A stretch of 64,000 nt of DNA, taken from the NCBI GenBank assembly GCA_012932295.1, contig JAAONU010000123.1, positions 2,666,001 to 2,730,000 on the forward strand, given 5' to 3'. Made by a program: the position numbers and the translations under genes. Position 1 is the stretch's first letter. Each line of letters opens with the position of its first letter. This DNA comes from Cyclina sinensis. Its lineage: Eukaryota > Mollusca > Bivalvia > Venerida > Veneridae. This document shows, in pieces, positions 53,601 through 56,207 of this stretch. Below the pieces are notes generated by a model. The model was not told the origin of the DNA. It was given only the letters and a program-made list of their open reading frames with translations, and searched no databases.

Positions 53601-55481
53601 GAACAATATAACGTTCTGATTCATTCATATTTGAACACTCCTCGTATTTTGCCGGACTTTTCTCTTTTGAGATAATTGCAAACAATAATGGATTTAAACC
53701 TTAAGAGGAGCTATGCTGATTTTAACAGATCGCTTCGCTCGCTTTCTTTGTTTAGTTCAGGCGGTGTCTCTTACACGAAGCAATATGACGGATATTTGAT
53801 TACTTACTGTAGTGTCAACGTGTATGCCGTAGTTGTTTCGTAATCTAATGCACCCGTTGTTGTTATCTGCCCCGAAGCTCCATCTATGGCAAATTTCACT
53901 GGTGATGCCGGTGACTGTGACGTGATGGAATAGGTTAGACTACCTGAAGCAGCATCCGTTGCAATAGCCGTATGTATGGAAGTGCCGGCTGCGGTATCTT
54001 CCGTAATACTTACACTAGTCAGGGACGTAAATGATGGCATAGCGGCTGTTAATAAATGAACTCCATGAGAGGTAATTGTGCTGTCATACTGGTACTGATG
54101 TGTCGCTGTGGTCAATCTGACCCACCCTGTCGAATACTGAATTTACTGAAAACTGTCTATTCATGTATAGTTCCATGTCTATTCTACTCATGAATGTGAG
54201 ATAATGTTTAAATAAAACTCCTGTAAAATGGTAAAAACATTTAGATCAATTATCATAAGAAAATAAATGATTGTATTTGACATGTATAGAGTTAGCTTCC
54301 GCCAGTCCAAGTTGATAGTGCAGTGTGAAATTTATGCAACAATCTGTTAATACGAAATAAGTTACGTGCAAAAAAATGGTTAAAACGGGGTAAGAGTTCG
54401 TGCAAGAAGAGGTTAGGGCGGGATAAAGTGGTTCAGGTAGGGGTTAGGGTTCGTGCAATTAATGTTTAAGGCGAGTTAGGTATGCGGTTAAACTATTAAG
54501 GTTAGTGCAATAAGCGTTTAAGGCGGCTTAGGTTTTGTGCAAAAGGCAGTTAAGATGGGTTATTGTTCGTGTTATAAGCGGTTAAGATGGATTAATTGTT
54601 CGTGTAATAAGCGGTTAAGATGGGTTACTGTTCGTGTATTAAGCGTTCAGGCGAATCAAAATACGTGCAATAAGGAGTTATAGTTAGAGTTCGTACAATA
54701 AGCGGTTAAAATGGTTGTGCGCAGTAAGCGTTAAAGACAGATCGGAATCCGTGCAATAAGCGGCGATAGCTCAAGCAGAGGTTTTTAAAGCTCACAGTTG
54801 ATTGGACTAGCGGAGACCTAGGACTTACTTCGTTCTTGAGCAAGTGTTTAAATTTACAACTCGTTCAAAGAAACTGATAGCCTTTATCATCATTAATTCG
54901 TTGGATACTTCTCATGAATTGTGGCTGATGTAATACAGACGCAATTGACAGCGACACATCTGTACCATTTACGAAACGTCGGTGGACGTGTGTGGCATAA
55001 ACGTTAAGACATCCATTCTAAAAGCATAGATATATACAGGTAAAGATAACCAGCATCAGTTGTGCTGCTCGAATTTCTTTTCACAGCTCTTGGTATGTTT
55101 ATTAGCCTCTGCGAAAACCTTAGCATTCCGTCTCCCGTTTCTCCTTGATCATAAAATAATTTTACCGACTTTGTTGACCAAATTAGCAATGCTATTAGCC
55201 TGTCACTTATCTGCACTATGGTGTAATTTCAAATGTTTTTAAAATATCTTTCTCTTTTAGTTACCAGCTAACCTCTCACTGCTTTTAACCAGTGATATCC
55301 ATGTCCTTTAGTGATATAATATTGAATAGCAATTACAGGTGACAATTTAACTATGTTATTTCATCGTTAAGTTGAAATTTTAACTTTGCAACATACCTTT
55401 TCCATGCCTTACAAATACACATATATACAAGGCTAACGTTAAGAAACGACTTTTAGTGAGGAAATGGAAAGACGCCGCCAT
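2540..55481 (-). CDS. Giant non-classical cadherin, complete 45-exon gene (5,594 aa)
   Basis: Predicted calcium-dependent adhesion receptor of the plasma membrane. Order of parts: signal peptide (1-24), a short lead, about 49 EC repeats (about 58-5205), membrane-adjacent non-EC region (about 5205-5360), transmembrane helix 5366-5390, cytoplasmic tail 5391-5594. EC repeats are recognised by repeated DxNDNxP, DRE/DYE, LDxxTG and TATDxD calcium motifs. The model was built by joining minus-strand exons at GT..AG borders (one GC donor); each junction keeps phase and the sum is 5,595 codons including TAG. No EGF, laminin-G or catenin-binding segments are seen, which argues against Fat and classical cadherins. 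CDH23- or Dachsous-like proteins are the nearest architecture, but 49 ECs exceed their usual 27. Biological role (epithelial, sensory or other adhesion) is not shown by the sequence. Each exon is listed separately. Confidence 0.95.
3129..3426 (-). CDS. Cadherin exon 44: proline-rich cytoplasmic segment
   Basis: Residues 5464-5563. RRLPPVRPPAPRPPRPE contains class I and class II SH3-binding cores, and NYMVINREF offers a tyrosine motif (YMVI, YxxPhi type). Acceptor ATTTTACAG|AC, phase 0; donor CCGG|GTTAGT, phase 1. The frame is open in two readings for most of the exon; phase with exons 43 and 45 decides this one. Confidence 0.92.
3674..5165. repeat. 32-bp minisatellite, about 46 copies, in intron 43
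   Basis: Consensus unit TTAACACTGTTACCTTGAAA plus GGAAACAATATA, period 32. Variant units (TTAATACCGTTGCC, TATAAGCACTG, ACCAATATA) are interspersed in blocks, showing local unit spreading. It fills most of the 1.8-kb intron between exons 43 and 44. Confidence 0.97.
5242..5315 (-). CDS. Cadherin exon 43: cytoplasmic tail
   Basis: Residues 5439-5463. EKEPKGYNKDHLPPPVVALAMPSA; contains a short PPP stretch. Acceptor CTTTTTCAG|CT, phase 1; donor GCT|GTAAGT, phase 0. The following intron holds the 32-bp minisatellite. Confidence 0.88.
5316..6245 (-). other. Intron 42, no recognised content
   Basis: AT-rich intronic DNA between the 27-nt microexon and exon 43; no repeat or coding relic seen. Confidence 0.6.
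6246..6272 (-). CDS. Cadherin exon 42: 27-nt cytoplasmic microexon
   Basis: Residues 5430-5439, encoding MSRQRMVS with split codons on both sides. Acceptor TGTTTTCAG|AT and donor TCTC|GTAAGT are both strong and the phase (1-1) is symmetric, so it could be skipped without a frameshift. Too short to be found by coding statistics. Confidence 0.8.
6491..6590 (+). repeat. Dispersed repeat family D, copy 1 (truncated)
   Basis: Shares ATGCCATCCTTGTCAGTTGG, GAGTCCATTTTCAATTAAAA and TTCTATTTAG boxes with copies at 29205 and 32490. This copy lacks the distal hairpin (GTAGACCCTGATCAG) and lies in intron 41. A poly-G run (6623-6641) follows. Confidence 0.75.
7193..7290 (-). CDS. Cadherin exon 41: start of cytoplasmic tail
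   Basis: Residues 5397-5430. A charged, membrane-proximal segment (YGAHRNRVEVADTDEGDK). No catenin p120-type or beta-catenin motif is seen. Acceptor TTTTATAG|C, phase 2; donor ACAA|GTAAGT, phase 1. Confidence 0.9.
7372..7502. repeat. Imperfect inverted repeat (MITE-like hairpin) in intron 40
   Basis: Left arm 7372-7410 (CAGTGATCTCCTCTTCTTTC) pairs with right arm 7450-7502 (GAAGGAGAGATCACTGGGAG) around a 40-nt loop. Likely a small non-autonomous element; no clear target duplication. Confidence 0.7.
7969..8155 (-). CDS. Cadherin exon 40: juxtamembrane stalk and transmembrane helix
   Basis: Residues 5335-5397. An acidic stalk (VPDESEESKPW) precedes a hydrophobic helix at 5366-5390 (genomic 7989-8063; VLSAAAFLLILIVSVFAAY core) and a KLR stop-transfer signal, giving a type I topology. 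The acceptor AATGAAAG|GA is purine-rich and unusual, but an in-frame stop just upstream rules out an earlier border. Phase 1 in, phase 2 out. Confidence 0.92.
8565..8716 (-). CDS. Cadherin exon 39: membrane-adjacent domain, acidic stretch
   Basis: Residues 5284-5335. TCIVRVYVIKNYNETDDESE: a Cys here may pair with the Cys of exon 38 (RWCVAE). An acidic run and MDEAYAVTAADDAG follow. NYNET contains an N-glycosylation sequon. Acceptor TTTGCAG|A, phase 2; donor ACAG|GTAGGC, phase 1. Confidence 0.92.
9120..9402 (-). CDS. Cadherin exon 38: EC49 end and membrane-adjacent domain
   Basis: Residues 5190-5284. YKMYAEATDGG and IRIDTYDPSAVIL end EC49 without a DxNDN linker. Then a region with no EC motifs, predicted strand-helix-strand (VILNYYMNI, a helix through TTFLNQLTTVYQQSY, then AKRWCVAE). 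This looks like the ferredoxin-like membrane-adjacent domains of CDH23/PCDH15; the resemblance is by layout only. Donor TCAAC|GTAAGT, phase 2. Confidence 0.93.
9788..11019 (-). CDS. Cadherin exon 37: EC45 end to EC49
   Basis: Residues 4779-5190. YTLTVLAIDQGSSPS, DENDNAPIV, DINDNYPIF, DFNDNIPSF, DENDNSPVF: the most conserved, canonical ECs of the protein. EC49 is degenerate: its calcium motif position reads IAYNDDCQG in place of SENxxxG. Acceptor TTTCCAG|T, phase 2; donor ACTG|GTAATC, phase 1. Confidence 0.95.
11020..11965 (-). other. Intron 36, no recognised element
   Basis: Ordinary AT-rich intron; a short AAAGTAGGG-rich purine patch at about 11755-11820 is the only texture seen. Confidence 0.6.
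11966..14618 (-). CDS. Cadherin exon 36: cassette 4, extended exon d (EC37-EC45)
   Basis: Residues 3895-4779, 2653 nt, the longest exon. Linkers DVNDNEPLC, DVNDNTPAF, DENDNYPSC, PVNENAPVF, DVNDNYPEI, AVNEHSPTF, DENDETPTF, DLNDNTPDF. Cys pairs in EC38 (PLC/VVCSDSD) and EC40 (PSC/PLCSDLD). The start is homologous to exons 24, 28 and 32; from about EC39 the order departs from the six-EC pattern and becomes more canonical. Phase 1 in, phase 2 out (GCCAG|GTGAGC). Confidence 0.96.
14880..15002 (-). CDS. Cadherin exon 35: cassette 4, exon c (EC37 start)
   Basis: Residues 3854-3895, 123 nt. D|VNDNTPTFALAIY, ANEDIAIGTTV, ATDNDIGLAG. Acceptor TTCTCCACAG|AT; donor GCAG|GTAAGA. Confidence 0.95.
15678..15836 (-). 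CDS. Cadherin exon 34: cassette 4, exon b (EC36 end)
   Basis: Residues 3801-3854, 159 nt. FFISSTGEVTTTVTFDRET (F for the usual L before DRET), VADSGTTPSALSTTTTLTISV. Separated from exon 33 by a 4.3-kb intron swollen by two transposons. Acceptor ACATTTAG|GT; donor ACAG|GTGAGT. Confidence 0.94.
16676..16960 (+). pseudogene. Broken exon-like coding fragment inside the 2.9-kb element
   Basis: After an acceptor-like TTTTGTGTTTTAAACAG the plus strand reads VIDYRDILKEWPMGAKDQ, meets a TGA, then continues in the same frame WTNGMTEALKNIDPSVPSEI and SKCYNISDIYKW. Composition is protein-like and unlike the AT-rich surroundings. It may be a relic of the element's own protein or a captured host exon; I do not recognise the family. 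Confidence 0.4.
16984..17106. repeat. Nested hairpin within the 2.9-kb element
   Basis: Outer arms GTTGGTGTCGTGGATGGAAA and TTTCTCCATCCATGACACCA pair; an inner pair AATTATCTGG/CCAGATAAATT closes a short loop. Could be a secondary MITE insertion. Confidence 0.7.
19049..20089. mobile_element. Mutator-like foldback element with 9-bp target duplication
   Basis: The 9-bp direct repeat CTTGCAGTA (19049-19057, 20081-20089) flanks an element at 19058-20080. Two arms of about 470 bp (19058-19534; 19570-20036) form a near-perfect inverted repeat beginning CAAACTCCGCGCACCGGTT. A 44-bp segment (19526-19569, CAGAGATCTAACCCTG...) forms the loop and is repeated at the right end (20037-20080, 3 mismatches). 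Nine-base duplication plus long inverted repeats is the hallmark of Mutator-like elements. No transposase. Inserted in intron 33, 13 bp from the exon 33 donor. Confidence 0.85.
20103..20309 (-). CDS. Cadherin exon 33: cassette 4, exon a (EC35 end, EC36 start)
   Basis: Residues 3732-3801, 207 nt. SDVNDYEPSC, LAEDAPVGTS, QLTCTDADSELPNNNV. Its donor ACAG|GTACAATA is only 13 bp from the edge of a Mutator-like foldback insertion (19058-20080). The frame stays open into the intron, but phase agreement with exons 21, 25 and 29 places the border here. Confidence 0.92.
21524..21621. mobile_element. 80-bp miniature relative of the Mutator-like element
   Basis: The 9-bp repeat TATCCTGAT (21524-21532, 21613-21621) flanks an 80-bp insert starting CAAACTCCTCGCACCGG and ending CCGCTGCGGGGAGTTGG. 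The first 17 bases match the foldback element at 19058 at 16 positions, so the two belong to one family. Confidence 0.8.
21622..22658 (-). other. Rest of intron 32, no recognised gene
   Basis: A 126-codon minus-strand frame crosses the MITE border and has no recognisable domain; a short hairpin (CGCCGTCCAGGAACGGCG, about 21985-22002) is present. Confidence 0.5.
22659..24080 (-). CDS. Cadherin exon 32: cassette 3, exon d (EC31-EC35)
   Basis: Residues 3258-3732, 1422 nt. Linkers DKNDNTPTC, DVNDNTPTF, NFNDGTPEF, GYNEHAPVL. EC32 Cys pair PTC/TLTCADAD. Acceptor CTGTTTTAG|GT; donor CCTA|GTAAGT. Confidence 0.96.
24540..24662 (-). CDS. Cadherin exon 31: cassette 3, exon c (EC31 start)
   Basis: Residues 3217-3258, 123 nt. 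D|VNDNDPIF, QDEDIAQGTT, ASDQDIGDYG. Acceptor TTCATGTAG|AT; donor ATG|GTAAGC. Confidence 0.95.
25147..25299 (-). CDS. Cadherin exon 30: cassette 3, exon b (EC30 end)
   Basis: Residues 3166-3217, 153 nt. FTILGTGQVNVLGALDRET, VEDSGTPALTVTTTLTITV. The LDxxTG element is reduced to LGTGQ. Acceptor ATAATCAG|GG; donor GCAG|GTAGGA. Confidence 0.93.
25852..26058 (-). CDS. Cadherin exon 29: cassette 3, exon a (EC29 end, EC30 start)
   Basis: Residues 3097-3166, 207 nt. ITDENDVVPSC, VNEDAAITTS, QITCSDLDSGSPNNDI. Acceptor CTTACACAG|GT; donor ACAG|GTAAGC. Confidence 0.95.
26344..27771 (-). CDS. Cadherin exon 28: cassette 2, exon d (EC25-EC29)
   Basis: Residues 2621-3097, 1428 nt. Linkers DANDNTPSC, DVNEAAPAF, DANDGIPVF, NINEHVPAL. 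EC26 Cys pair PSC/TLTCSDID. Acceptor TTTTTCAG|GG, donor CCAG|GTAAGT. Confidence 0.96.
28013..28135 (-). CDS. Cadherin exon 27: cassette 2, exon c (EC25 start)
   Basis: Residues 2580-2621, 123 nt. D|KNDNTPAF (a K replaces the usual V), SAEDAAVGNV, ATDADSGDSG. Acceptor GTGTTGCAG|AC; donor TCGG|GTAATT. Confidence 0.94.
28828..28980 (-). CDS. Cadherin exon 26: cassette 2, exon b (EC24 end)
   Basis: Residues 2529-2580, 153 nt. FAISNSGEVTTV, LDRETRTSYT, IDSGTTPLTTTTSLQITV. Acceptor CGTTTTAG|AT; donor CTG|GTAAGA. Confidence 0.95.
29205..29408 (+). repeat. Dispersed repeat family D, copy 2
   Basis: Same left boxes as the copies at 6491 and 32490, followed by a hairpin: GTGTAGACCCTGATCAG and its complement-like CTGGGTCTGCAC around TGCAGC. 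Lies in intron 25. The hairpin is typical of repeats I associate with mollusc genomes, but no family name is claimed. Confidence 0.75.
29558..29764 (-). CDS. Cadherin exon 25: cassette 2, exon a (EC23 end, EC24 start)
   Basis: Residues 2460-2529, 207 nt. SDVNDVTPVC, VAEDVAIASS, QLTCSDADVSAPNNDI: the PNNDI tail after the Cys-bearing strand is shared with exon 21 (SPNNDI), exon 29 (SPNNDI) and exon 33 (LPNNNV). Confidence 0.95.
30120..31526 (-). CDS. Cadherin exon 24: cassette 1, exon d (EC19-EC23)
   Basis: Residues 1991-2460, 1407 nt. Linkers DVNDVTPSC, DFNEHTPTF, DVNDGVPVF, NYNDNTPTY. EC20 has the Cys pair (PSC, TVTCTDIE). Aligns in order with the second part of exon 20 and with exons 28 and 32. 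Acceptor CTTTCAG|GA, donor CCAA|GTAAGA, phase 1-1. Confidence 0.96.
31527..32489 (-). other. Intron 23, proximal part, no recognised content
   Basis: AT-rich intronic DNA; a motif TTTCATGAAAGC(A/G)AGATAA occurs twice (about 32025 and 32085), otherwise nothing recognised. Confidence 0.5.
32490..32698 (+). repeat. Dispersed repeat family D, copy 3
   Basis: Best-preserved copy: GTGTAGACCCTGATCAGGCG and CGTCTGATCTGGGTCTGCAC form a hairpin of about 24 bp per arm. It ends about 35 bp from the exon 23 donor. Confidence 0.8.
32733..32855 (-). CDS. Cadherin exon 23: cassette 1, exon c (EC19 start)
   Basis: Residues 1950-1991, exactly 123 nt as in exons 27, 31 and 35. The D of the linker is split by the intron: D|VNDNDPVF, then IDEDEVVGTT and ATDQDSGAAG. 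A dispersed repeat lies about 35 bp beyond its donor. Phase 1-1. Confidence 0.95.
33630..33794 (-). CDS. Cadherin exon 22: cassette 1, exon b (EC18 end)
   Basis: Residues 1895-1950, 165 nt, symmetric phase 1-1. FEIDGTTGVVTV, LDRETTPTYQ, EAADGGTPSLSTTTTLTITL. Slightly longer than exons 26 and 30 (153 nt) because of a few extra residues before LDRET. Confidence 0.95.
33986..34186 (-). CDS. Cadherin exon 21: cassette 1, exon a (EC17 end, EC18 start)
   Basis: Residues 1828-1895, 201 nt. IDDVNDNTPEC then VSEDATASTS and TIVCTDSDTDSPNNDI. Corresponds to exons 25, 29 and 33 (207 nt each). Carries the EC18 Cys pair. Symmetric phase 1-1. Confidence 0.95.
34493..36199 (-). CDS. Cadherin exon 20: rest of EC12 through most of EC17
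   Basis: Residues 1259-1828, 569 codons open. Linkers in order: PVNEADPVF, DVNDETPSC, DYNEQNPTF, DSNDVTPVF, GYNEHNPVF. EC14 has the Cys pair (PSC and TLTCSDDD). With exon 19 this is the founding-type six-EC block EC12-17, matching EC18-23, EC24-29 and EC30-35 domain by domain. Acceptor AATTTCAG|CC, donor CCAG|GTAAGA. Confidence 0.96.
36557..36669 (-). CDS. Cadherin exon 19: first half of EC12
   Basis: Residues 1221-1259. VSEADASGATV and ATDADDPSTNNYGTISYSIT. The donor GTAATTCC is followed directly by a run of about nine C (minus strand). This exon opens the first, intron-poor copy of the six-EC unit. Phase 2 in, phase 1 out; every coding junction from here to exon 36 is phase 1. Confidence 0.92.
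36670..37688 (-). other. Intron 18, no recognised content
   Basis: AT-rich; short frames only, no repeat or transposon relic recognised. Confidence 0.55.
37689..37992 (-). CDS. Cadherin exon 18: EC11
   Basis: Residues 1120-1221. One nearly complete EC in a single exon: SKAENTSPG, TATDPDKGD, FTLDQSSGQI, LDRETTASY, TDTNDNAPVF. Phase 1 in (CTTACAG|CT), phase 2 out (TATAG|GTAAAT). Confidence 0.94.
38346..38490 (-). CDS. Cadherin exon 17: EC10 end
   Basis: Residues 1072-1120. VDYDTLINPRFDFVIDVSDG and the linker TGVNEDPPVF. Acceptor TTTGCAG|CT, phase 0; donor CAAA|GTAAGA, phase 1. Confidence 0.92.
38932..39533 (-). CDS. Cadherin exon 16: EC8 end, EC9, most of EC10
   Basis: Residues 871-1071. Linker TDVNDGGPSF, a complete EC9 (GESASVGTS, ASDPDSSN, FNINPDTGKI), linker TDVNDNAPTC, and EC10 with its second Cys in SLVCSDLDGD. 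Acceptor TTTTGTAG|GT, phase 1; donor GAT|GTATGA, phase 0. Confidence 0.95.
40021..40161 (-). CDS. Cadherin exon 15: EC8 middle
   Basis: Residues 824-871. FGCSDSDGNALTYTITS provides the second EC8 Cys; the following strand (FVIGTSGSEATLRL) lacks the usual LDxxTG and is divergent. Phase 1 at both ends. Confidence 0.9.
40434..40530 (-). CDS. Cadherin exon 14: EC7/EC8 linker
   Basis: Residues 792-824. VSVSDVNDVTPSC ends EC7 and gives the first Cys of EC8; VVQRPENT begins EC8. Acceptor TGACTTCAG|GG, phase 0; donor ACAA|GTAAGT, phase 1. Confidence 0.92.
41035..41168 (-). CDS. Cadherin exon 13: second half of EC7
   Basis: Residues 747-791. FFSIDSTLGQIKL, LDYESQTSYV and VVATDGGSL. Acceptor ACTTTCAG|TG, phase 1; donor TCG|GTAAGA, phase 0. 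Confidence 0.92.
41559..41804 (-). CDS. Cadherin exon 12: EC6 end, first half of EC7
   Basis: Residues 665-747. LDYDGGTTHYALVVEVSDG, linker NPVNEFTPTF, then EC7 with FAEDTPVGT and GATDSDVS. Phase 1 at both ends (TTACTAG|CA; CAG|GTTGGG, a weak donor). Confidence 0.9.
42088..42208 (-). CDS. Cadherin exon 11: EC6 middle
   Basis: Residues 625-665. VALLSCSDKDAIDTLTY supplies the second Cys of EC6, followed by GKFAIDGNGQI. Acceptor GCACAAAG|GT, phase 0; donor GCAA|GTACGT, phase 1. Confidence 0.92.
42472..42719 (-). CDS. Cadherin exon 10: second half of EC5, start of EC6
   Basis: Residues 542-624. FTINPTNGEITL, LDFETTVQY, then DVNDVSDEKPTC. The closing Cys is the first member of the EC6 cysteine pair. 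Acceptor TTTTCTAG|CT, phase 1; donor GATAAT|GTGAGA, phase 0. Confidence 0.92.
43266..43362 (-). CDS. Cadherin exon 9: first half of EC5, GC splice donor
   Basis: Residues 510-542. IDEDTAVGTTVTTI and AADADSGSDGELTYAIT are typical EC sequence. The 3' border reads ATTACAG|GCAGGAAAA: a GC in place of GT. No GT lies in a position that would keep phase, and joining at the GC gives an uninterrupted TYAIT-A-GNNAG strand with exon 10, so a GC-AG intron is the best model. Confidence 0.85.
43701..43858 (-). CDS. Cadherin exon 8: EC4 end, EC5 start
   Basis: Residues 457-509. VSDGTAPALTSTTQVTV and the variant linker YENEHDPAF. Acceptor GCAACAG|TT, phase 1; donor AAT|GTAAGT, phase 0. Confidence 0.92.
44122..44265 (-). 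CDS. Cadherin exon 7: EC4 middle
   Basis: Residues 409-457. VTDNDVTSSLTYSIE followed by a divergent middle strand region (YFELDSTTAYQLNLK). Phase 1 at both ends (TTTCCAG|GA; AAAG|GTATCT). Confidence 0.9.
44874..45134 (-). CDS. Cadherin exon 6: second half of EC3, start of EC4
   Basis: Residues 322-409. FHLDQVTGLL, FDRDPNTGG and the canonical linker TDVNDNTPTF, then the first strand of EC4. Phase 1 at both ends (TTATAG|GT acceptor, GCAG|GTACCC donor). Confidence 0.93.
45135..45932 (-). other. Intron 5, no recognised content
   Basis: AT-rich intronic sequence without recognisable repeat, RNA or coding relic. Confidence 0.55.
45933..46119 (-). CDS. Cadherin exon 5: EC2 end and first half of EC3
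   Basis: Residues 260-322. Starts with the linker SVNEHDPTW (a NEH variant of the DND calcium motif), then EC3 with IAENSAVGT and ATDSDAGVDG. Acceptor TATGTACAG|AT, phase 0; donor CCAA|GTAAGT, phase 1. Confidence 0.93.
46340..47290 (+). pseudogene. Decayed Tc1-like transposase relic in intron 4
   Basis: Plus-strand fragments in different frames match the Tc1-like layout: an early DNA-binding part with RFGPTPDAAVRAVYHLY (about 46530), KPGTHTTRVSARTMRYRL (about 46740), a SDEPRFVLSRS segment bearing the first catalytic Asp/Glu region (about 46880), VDCCVL near 46925, and FTLQQD for the second catalytic Asp (about 47065). Several stops and frameshifts. Ends are not resolved. Confidence 0.7.
47454..47695 (-). 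CDS. Cadherin exon 4: EC2
   Basis: Residues 179-259. Carries most of EC2: VSDADTGD, FAIDGTNGEL and IDYESL motifs. Acceptor GGTATTTCAG|AT, phase 1; donor ACG|GTAAGA, phase 0. Confidence 0.93.
47930..48720. repeat. 24-26-bp AT-rich tandem array in intron 3
   Basis: Units close to TTATTATTTAATGGTTATTA plus TACC, about 30 copies with point changes and length slips. Flanked by copies of a longer phrase (CATTGTAACACCATTAGAAG) at 47790, 48768 and 48863, suggesting a larger duplication. Confidence 0.9.
49123..49253 (-). CDS. Cadherin exon 3: EC1 end, EC2 start
   Basis: Residues 135-179. Completes EC1 with QDVNEFTPTF and begins EC2 (VAENTAQG). The acceptor CTTAAAG|G sits at the edge of a tandem array whose units carry the same CCTTTAAG/CCTCTAAG box, so similar AG sites recur upstream. 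Phase 2 in, phase 1 out (CAAG|GTAAGT). Confidence 0.9.
49258..49630. repeat. Degenerate tandem array adjoining the exon 3 acceptor
   Basis: Units of about 32 bp built on AGATATCAATTAAGCCCTCT and AAGGTAAA. The array begins at the exon 3 border: the acceptor itself (minus CTTAAAG|GGCTT) is a unit-like box. Confidence 0.75.
49771..50975. repeat. 12-bp tandem array, about 100 copies, in intron 2
   Basis: Units CATTCAGCTTGA and CATTCAGCCCAG alternate, giving period 12 with a partial 24-bp higher order. Twelve is four codons, so both strands show open frames (for example LNVE/LNAG repeats) that are not genes. Confidence 0.95.
51010..51710. repeat. 49-bp tandem array in intron 2
   Basis: ATGCATACGTAACACCTATC and AATATCGAGTCCATCTTACC recur at exact 49-bp steps (51181, 51230, 51279 and on), about 12 copies, decaying at both ends. 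Confidence 0.95.
51711..52480. repeat. Degenerate 50-60-bp array continuing the 49-bp family
   Basis: Repeated TACCAGTAGAGAAATGCTGA and GTGTACAACACCAAACATTT blocks, poorly conserved. It shares TTACCAGTAG with the 49-bp array and is probably an older expansion of it. Confidence 0.75.
52519..53646 (-). mobile_element. Mariner-family element with broken transposase, intron 2
   Basis: Terminal inverted repeats CGAGGAGTGTTCAAATATGA (52521-52540) and its complement ending at 53644, flanked by TA on both sides, 1,124 bp. Minus-strand transposase pieces in order: helix-turn-helix RQIASIVGISVGSAHTIL (about 53300), TSDETWIHFYEP with a stop right after it (about 53140), KVIYGIFFKTQGPAI, NDNASSHK after a frameshift (about 52855), and PPYLSDLNPCDFFLFPKLK (about 52770). 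These are the D,D34D catalytic blocks of mariner. Several stops and shifts make it inactive; it opposes no exon. Confidence 0.93.
53808..54126 (-). CDS. Cadherin exon 2: N-terminal lead and most of EC1
   Basis: Residues 29-135. The first 30 residues are a non-EC lead; EC1 starts near MPSFTSLTSVSI with the calcium motif ITED, then ATDA and LDYETTTAY. Acceptor ATTCGACAG|GG is pyrimidine-poor and is the least certain border of the gene; two nearby AGs give a stop or the wrong phase. Donor ACA|GTAAGT, phase 2. Confidence 0.85.
54355..54775. repeat. 33-bp-type minisatellite in intron 1
   Basis: Units like GTGCAATAAGCGGTTAAGAT and GGGTTACTGTTC, about 12 variable copies. Confidence 0.85.
55397..55481 (-). 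CDS. Cadherin exon 1: start codon and signal peptide
   Basis: Encodes residues 1-28. A basic n-region (K10, R12) is followed by a hydrophobic core at 13-24 (FLTLALYICVFV), typical of a secretory signal peptide. The start was chosen because it is the only ATG that places a signal peptide in phase with the EC-coding exon 2; the donor AAAG|GTATGT ends in phase 1, and the split codon GGG (Gly29) forms cleanly with exon 2. Confidence 0.8.
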
Positions 55482-55569
55482 GTGCACGTCTCGTCCTTCT
55501 TTTTATCAGCTATTCCACGACAATAGAGACTTTCTGCGGTCTATTGTGTCGTCATATATGTCATGTTGT
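55482..55569 (-). other. 5' UTR of the cadherin with likely 5'UTR acceptor and short uORF
   Basis: Read on the minus strand, a strong acceptor (pyrimidine-rich TTTTTTATTTCCAG) ends at 55570, so the first coding exon probably starts at 55569 and follows a non-coding exon further upstream that I cannot place. The leader holds an upstream ORF of seven codons plus stop (55564-55541, MTYMTTQ) that ends 59 nt before the cadherin ATG, which could damp translation. The acceptor is seen; its use is inferred. Confidence 0.5.
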
Positions 55570-55857
55570 CTGGAAATAAAAAAGACGAAGATGTGAAATG
55601 CAAAGTACTAGTAGTTACACTGACTGTTGAGCTTTAAGTAAGCAAGGACCATCAAAATCTAGCCACTATTTCCTAAATTTTCAGAATTACTAGAATTTAC
55701 TATGTTCAGACATTCACATCACTTTTTTGTATCATTACACGAAAAGGTTTCAAACCATGAAACTTATATTTACAAAGGATTTGTCGAGTACATGCTATCA
55801 ATAGGCGCACAAGGACCCTATGCCCGATAGTGCAACATAATTGCATTTAGGAGATAA

Positions 55858-56055
55858 ATTTTTACGAACATGAAAGTCCCTAACAGAAAGATGCAATGCA
55901 TCTTAGAATACACAACCCAGAGCGGGATTCCGATCTCCGATCTCCCGCGTGACAGGCCAACACTCTAAACACTGAGCAAAAGCATCGATTCCCTGACACA
56001 GTTGTCAGAGGTTGTACTTATACAATTATAGGAAGGTGTGCAGTAGACCGTAACA
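55858..56055 (-). mobile_element. tRNA-derived SINE-like repeat, copy 1
   Basis: Shares about 190 bp with 56208-56405: TGAAAGT, AACAGAAAGATGCAATGCAT, CTTAGAATAC, and a tRNA-like part (minus GGCCTGTCACGCGGGAGATC). The B box is damaged (ATCGGAATCCCGC). Not a working tRNA. Confidence 0.7.
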
Positions 56056-56207
56056 CATCCCCTCTTGAGAAAGTCATCATTTATGATGACGAATTGTGTT
56101 GTGCATTTTTAGATCAGAAGATTACACTGAAATCTTGAAAGATTTTTTTTATTTTTTATTTAATTTTTACAACTAAGTCCAAGTGGGGTCATCCCTGACG
56201 AGTCCCC

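Noticed and set aside
54127..54170. Earlier acceptors for exon 2 (TTTTCAG and AAATTCAG)
   Set aside because: One gives an in-frame stop at once, the other the wrong phase relative to exon 1.
2540..55481. Assignment to the Fat tumour-suppressor family
   Set aside because: Fat proteins have EGF and laminin-G domains between the ECs and the membrane; none are present here.
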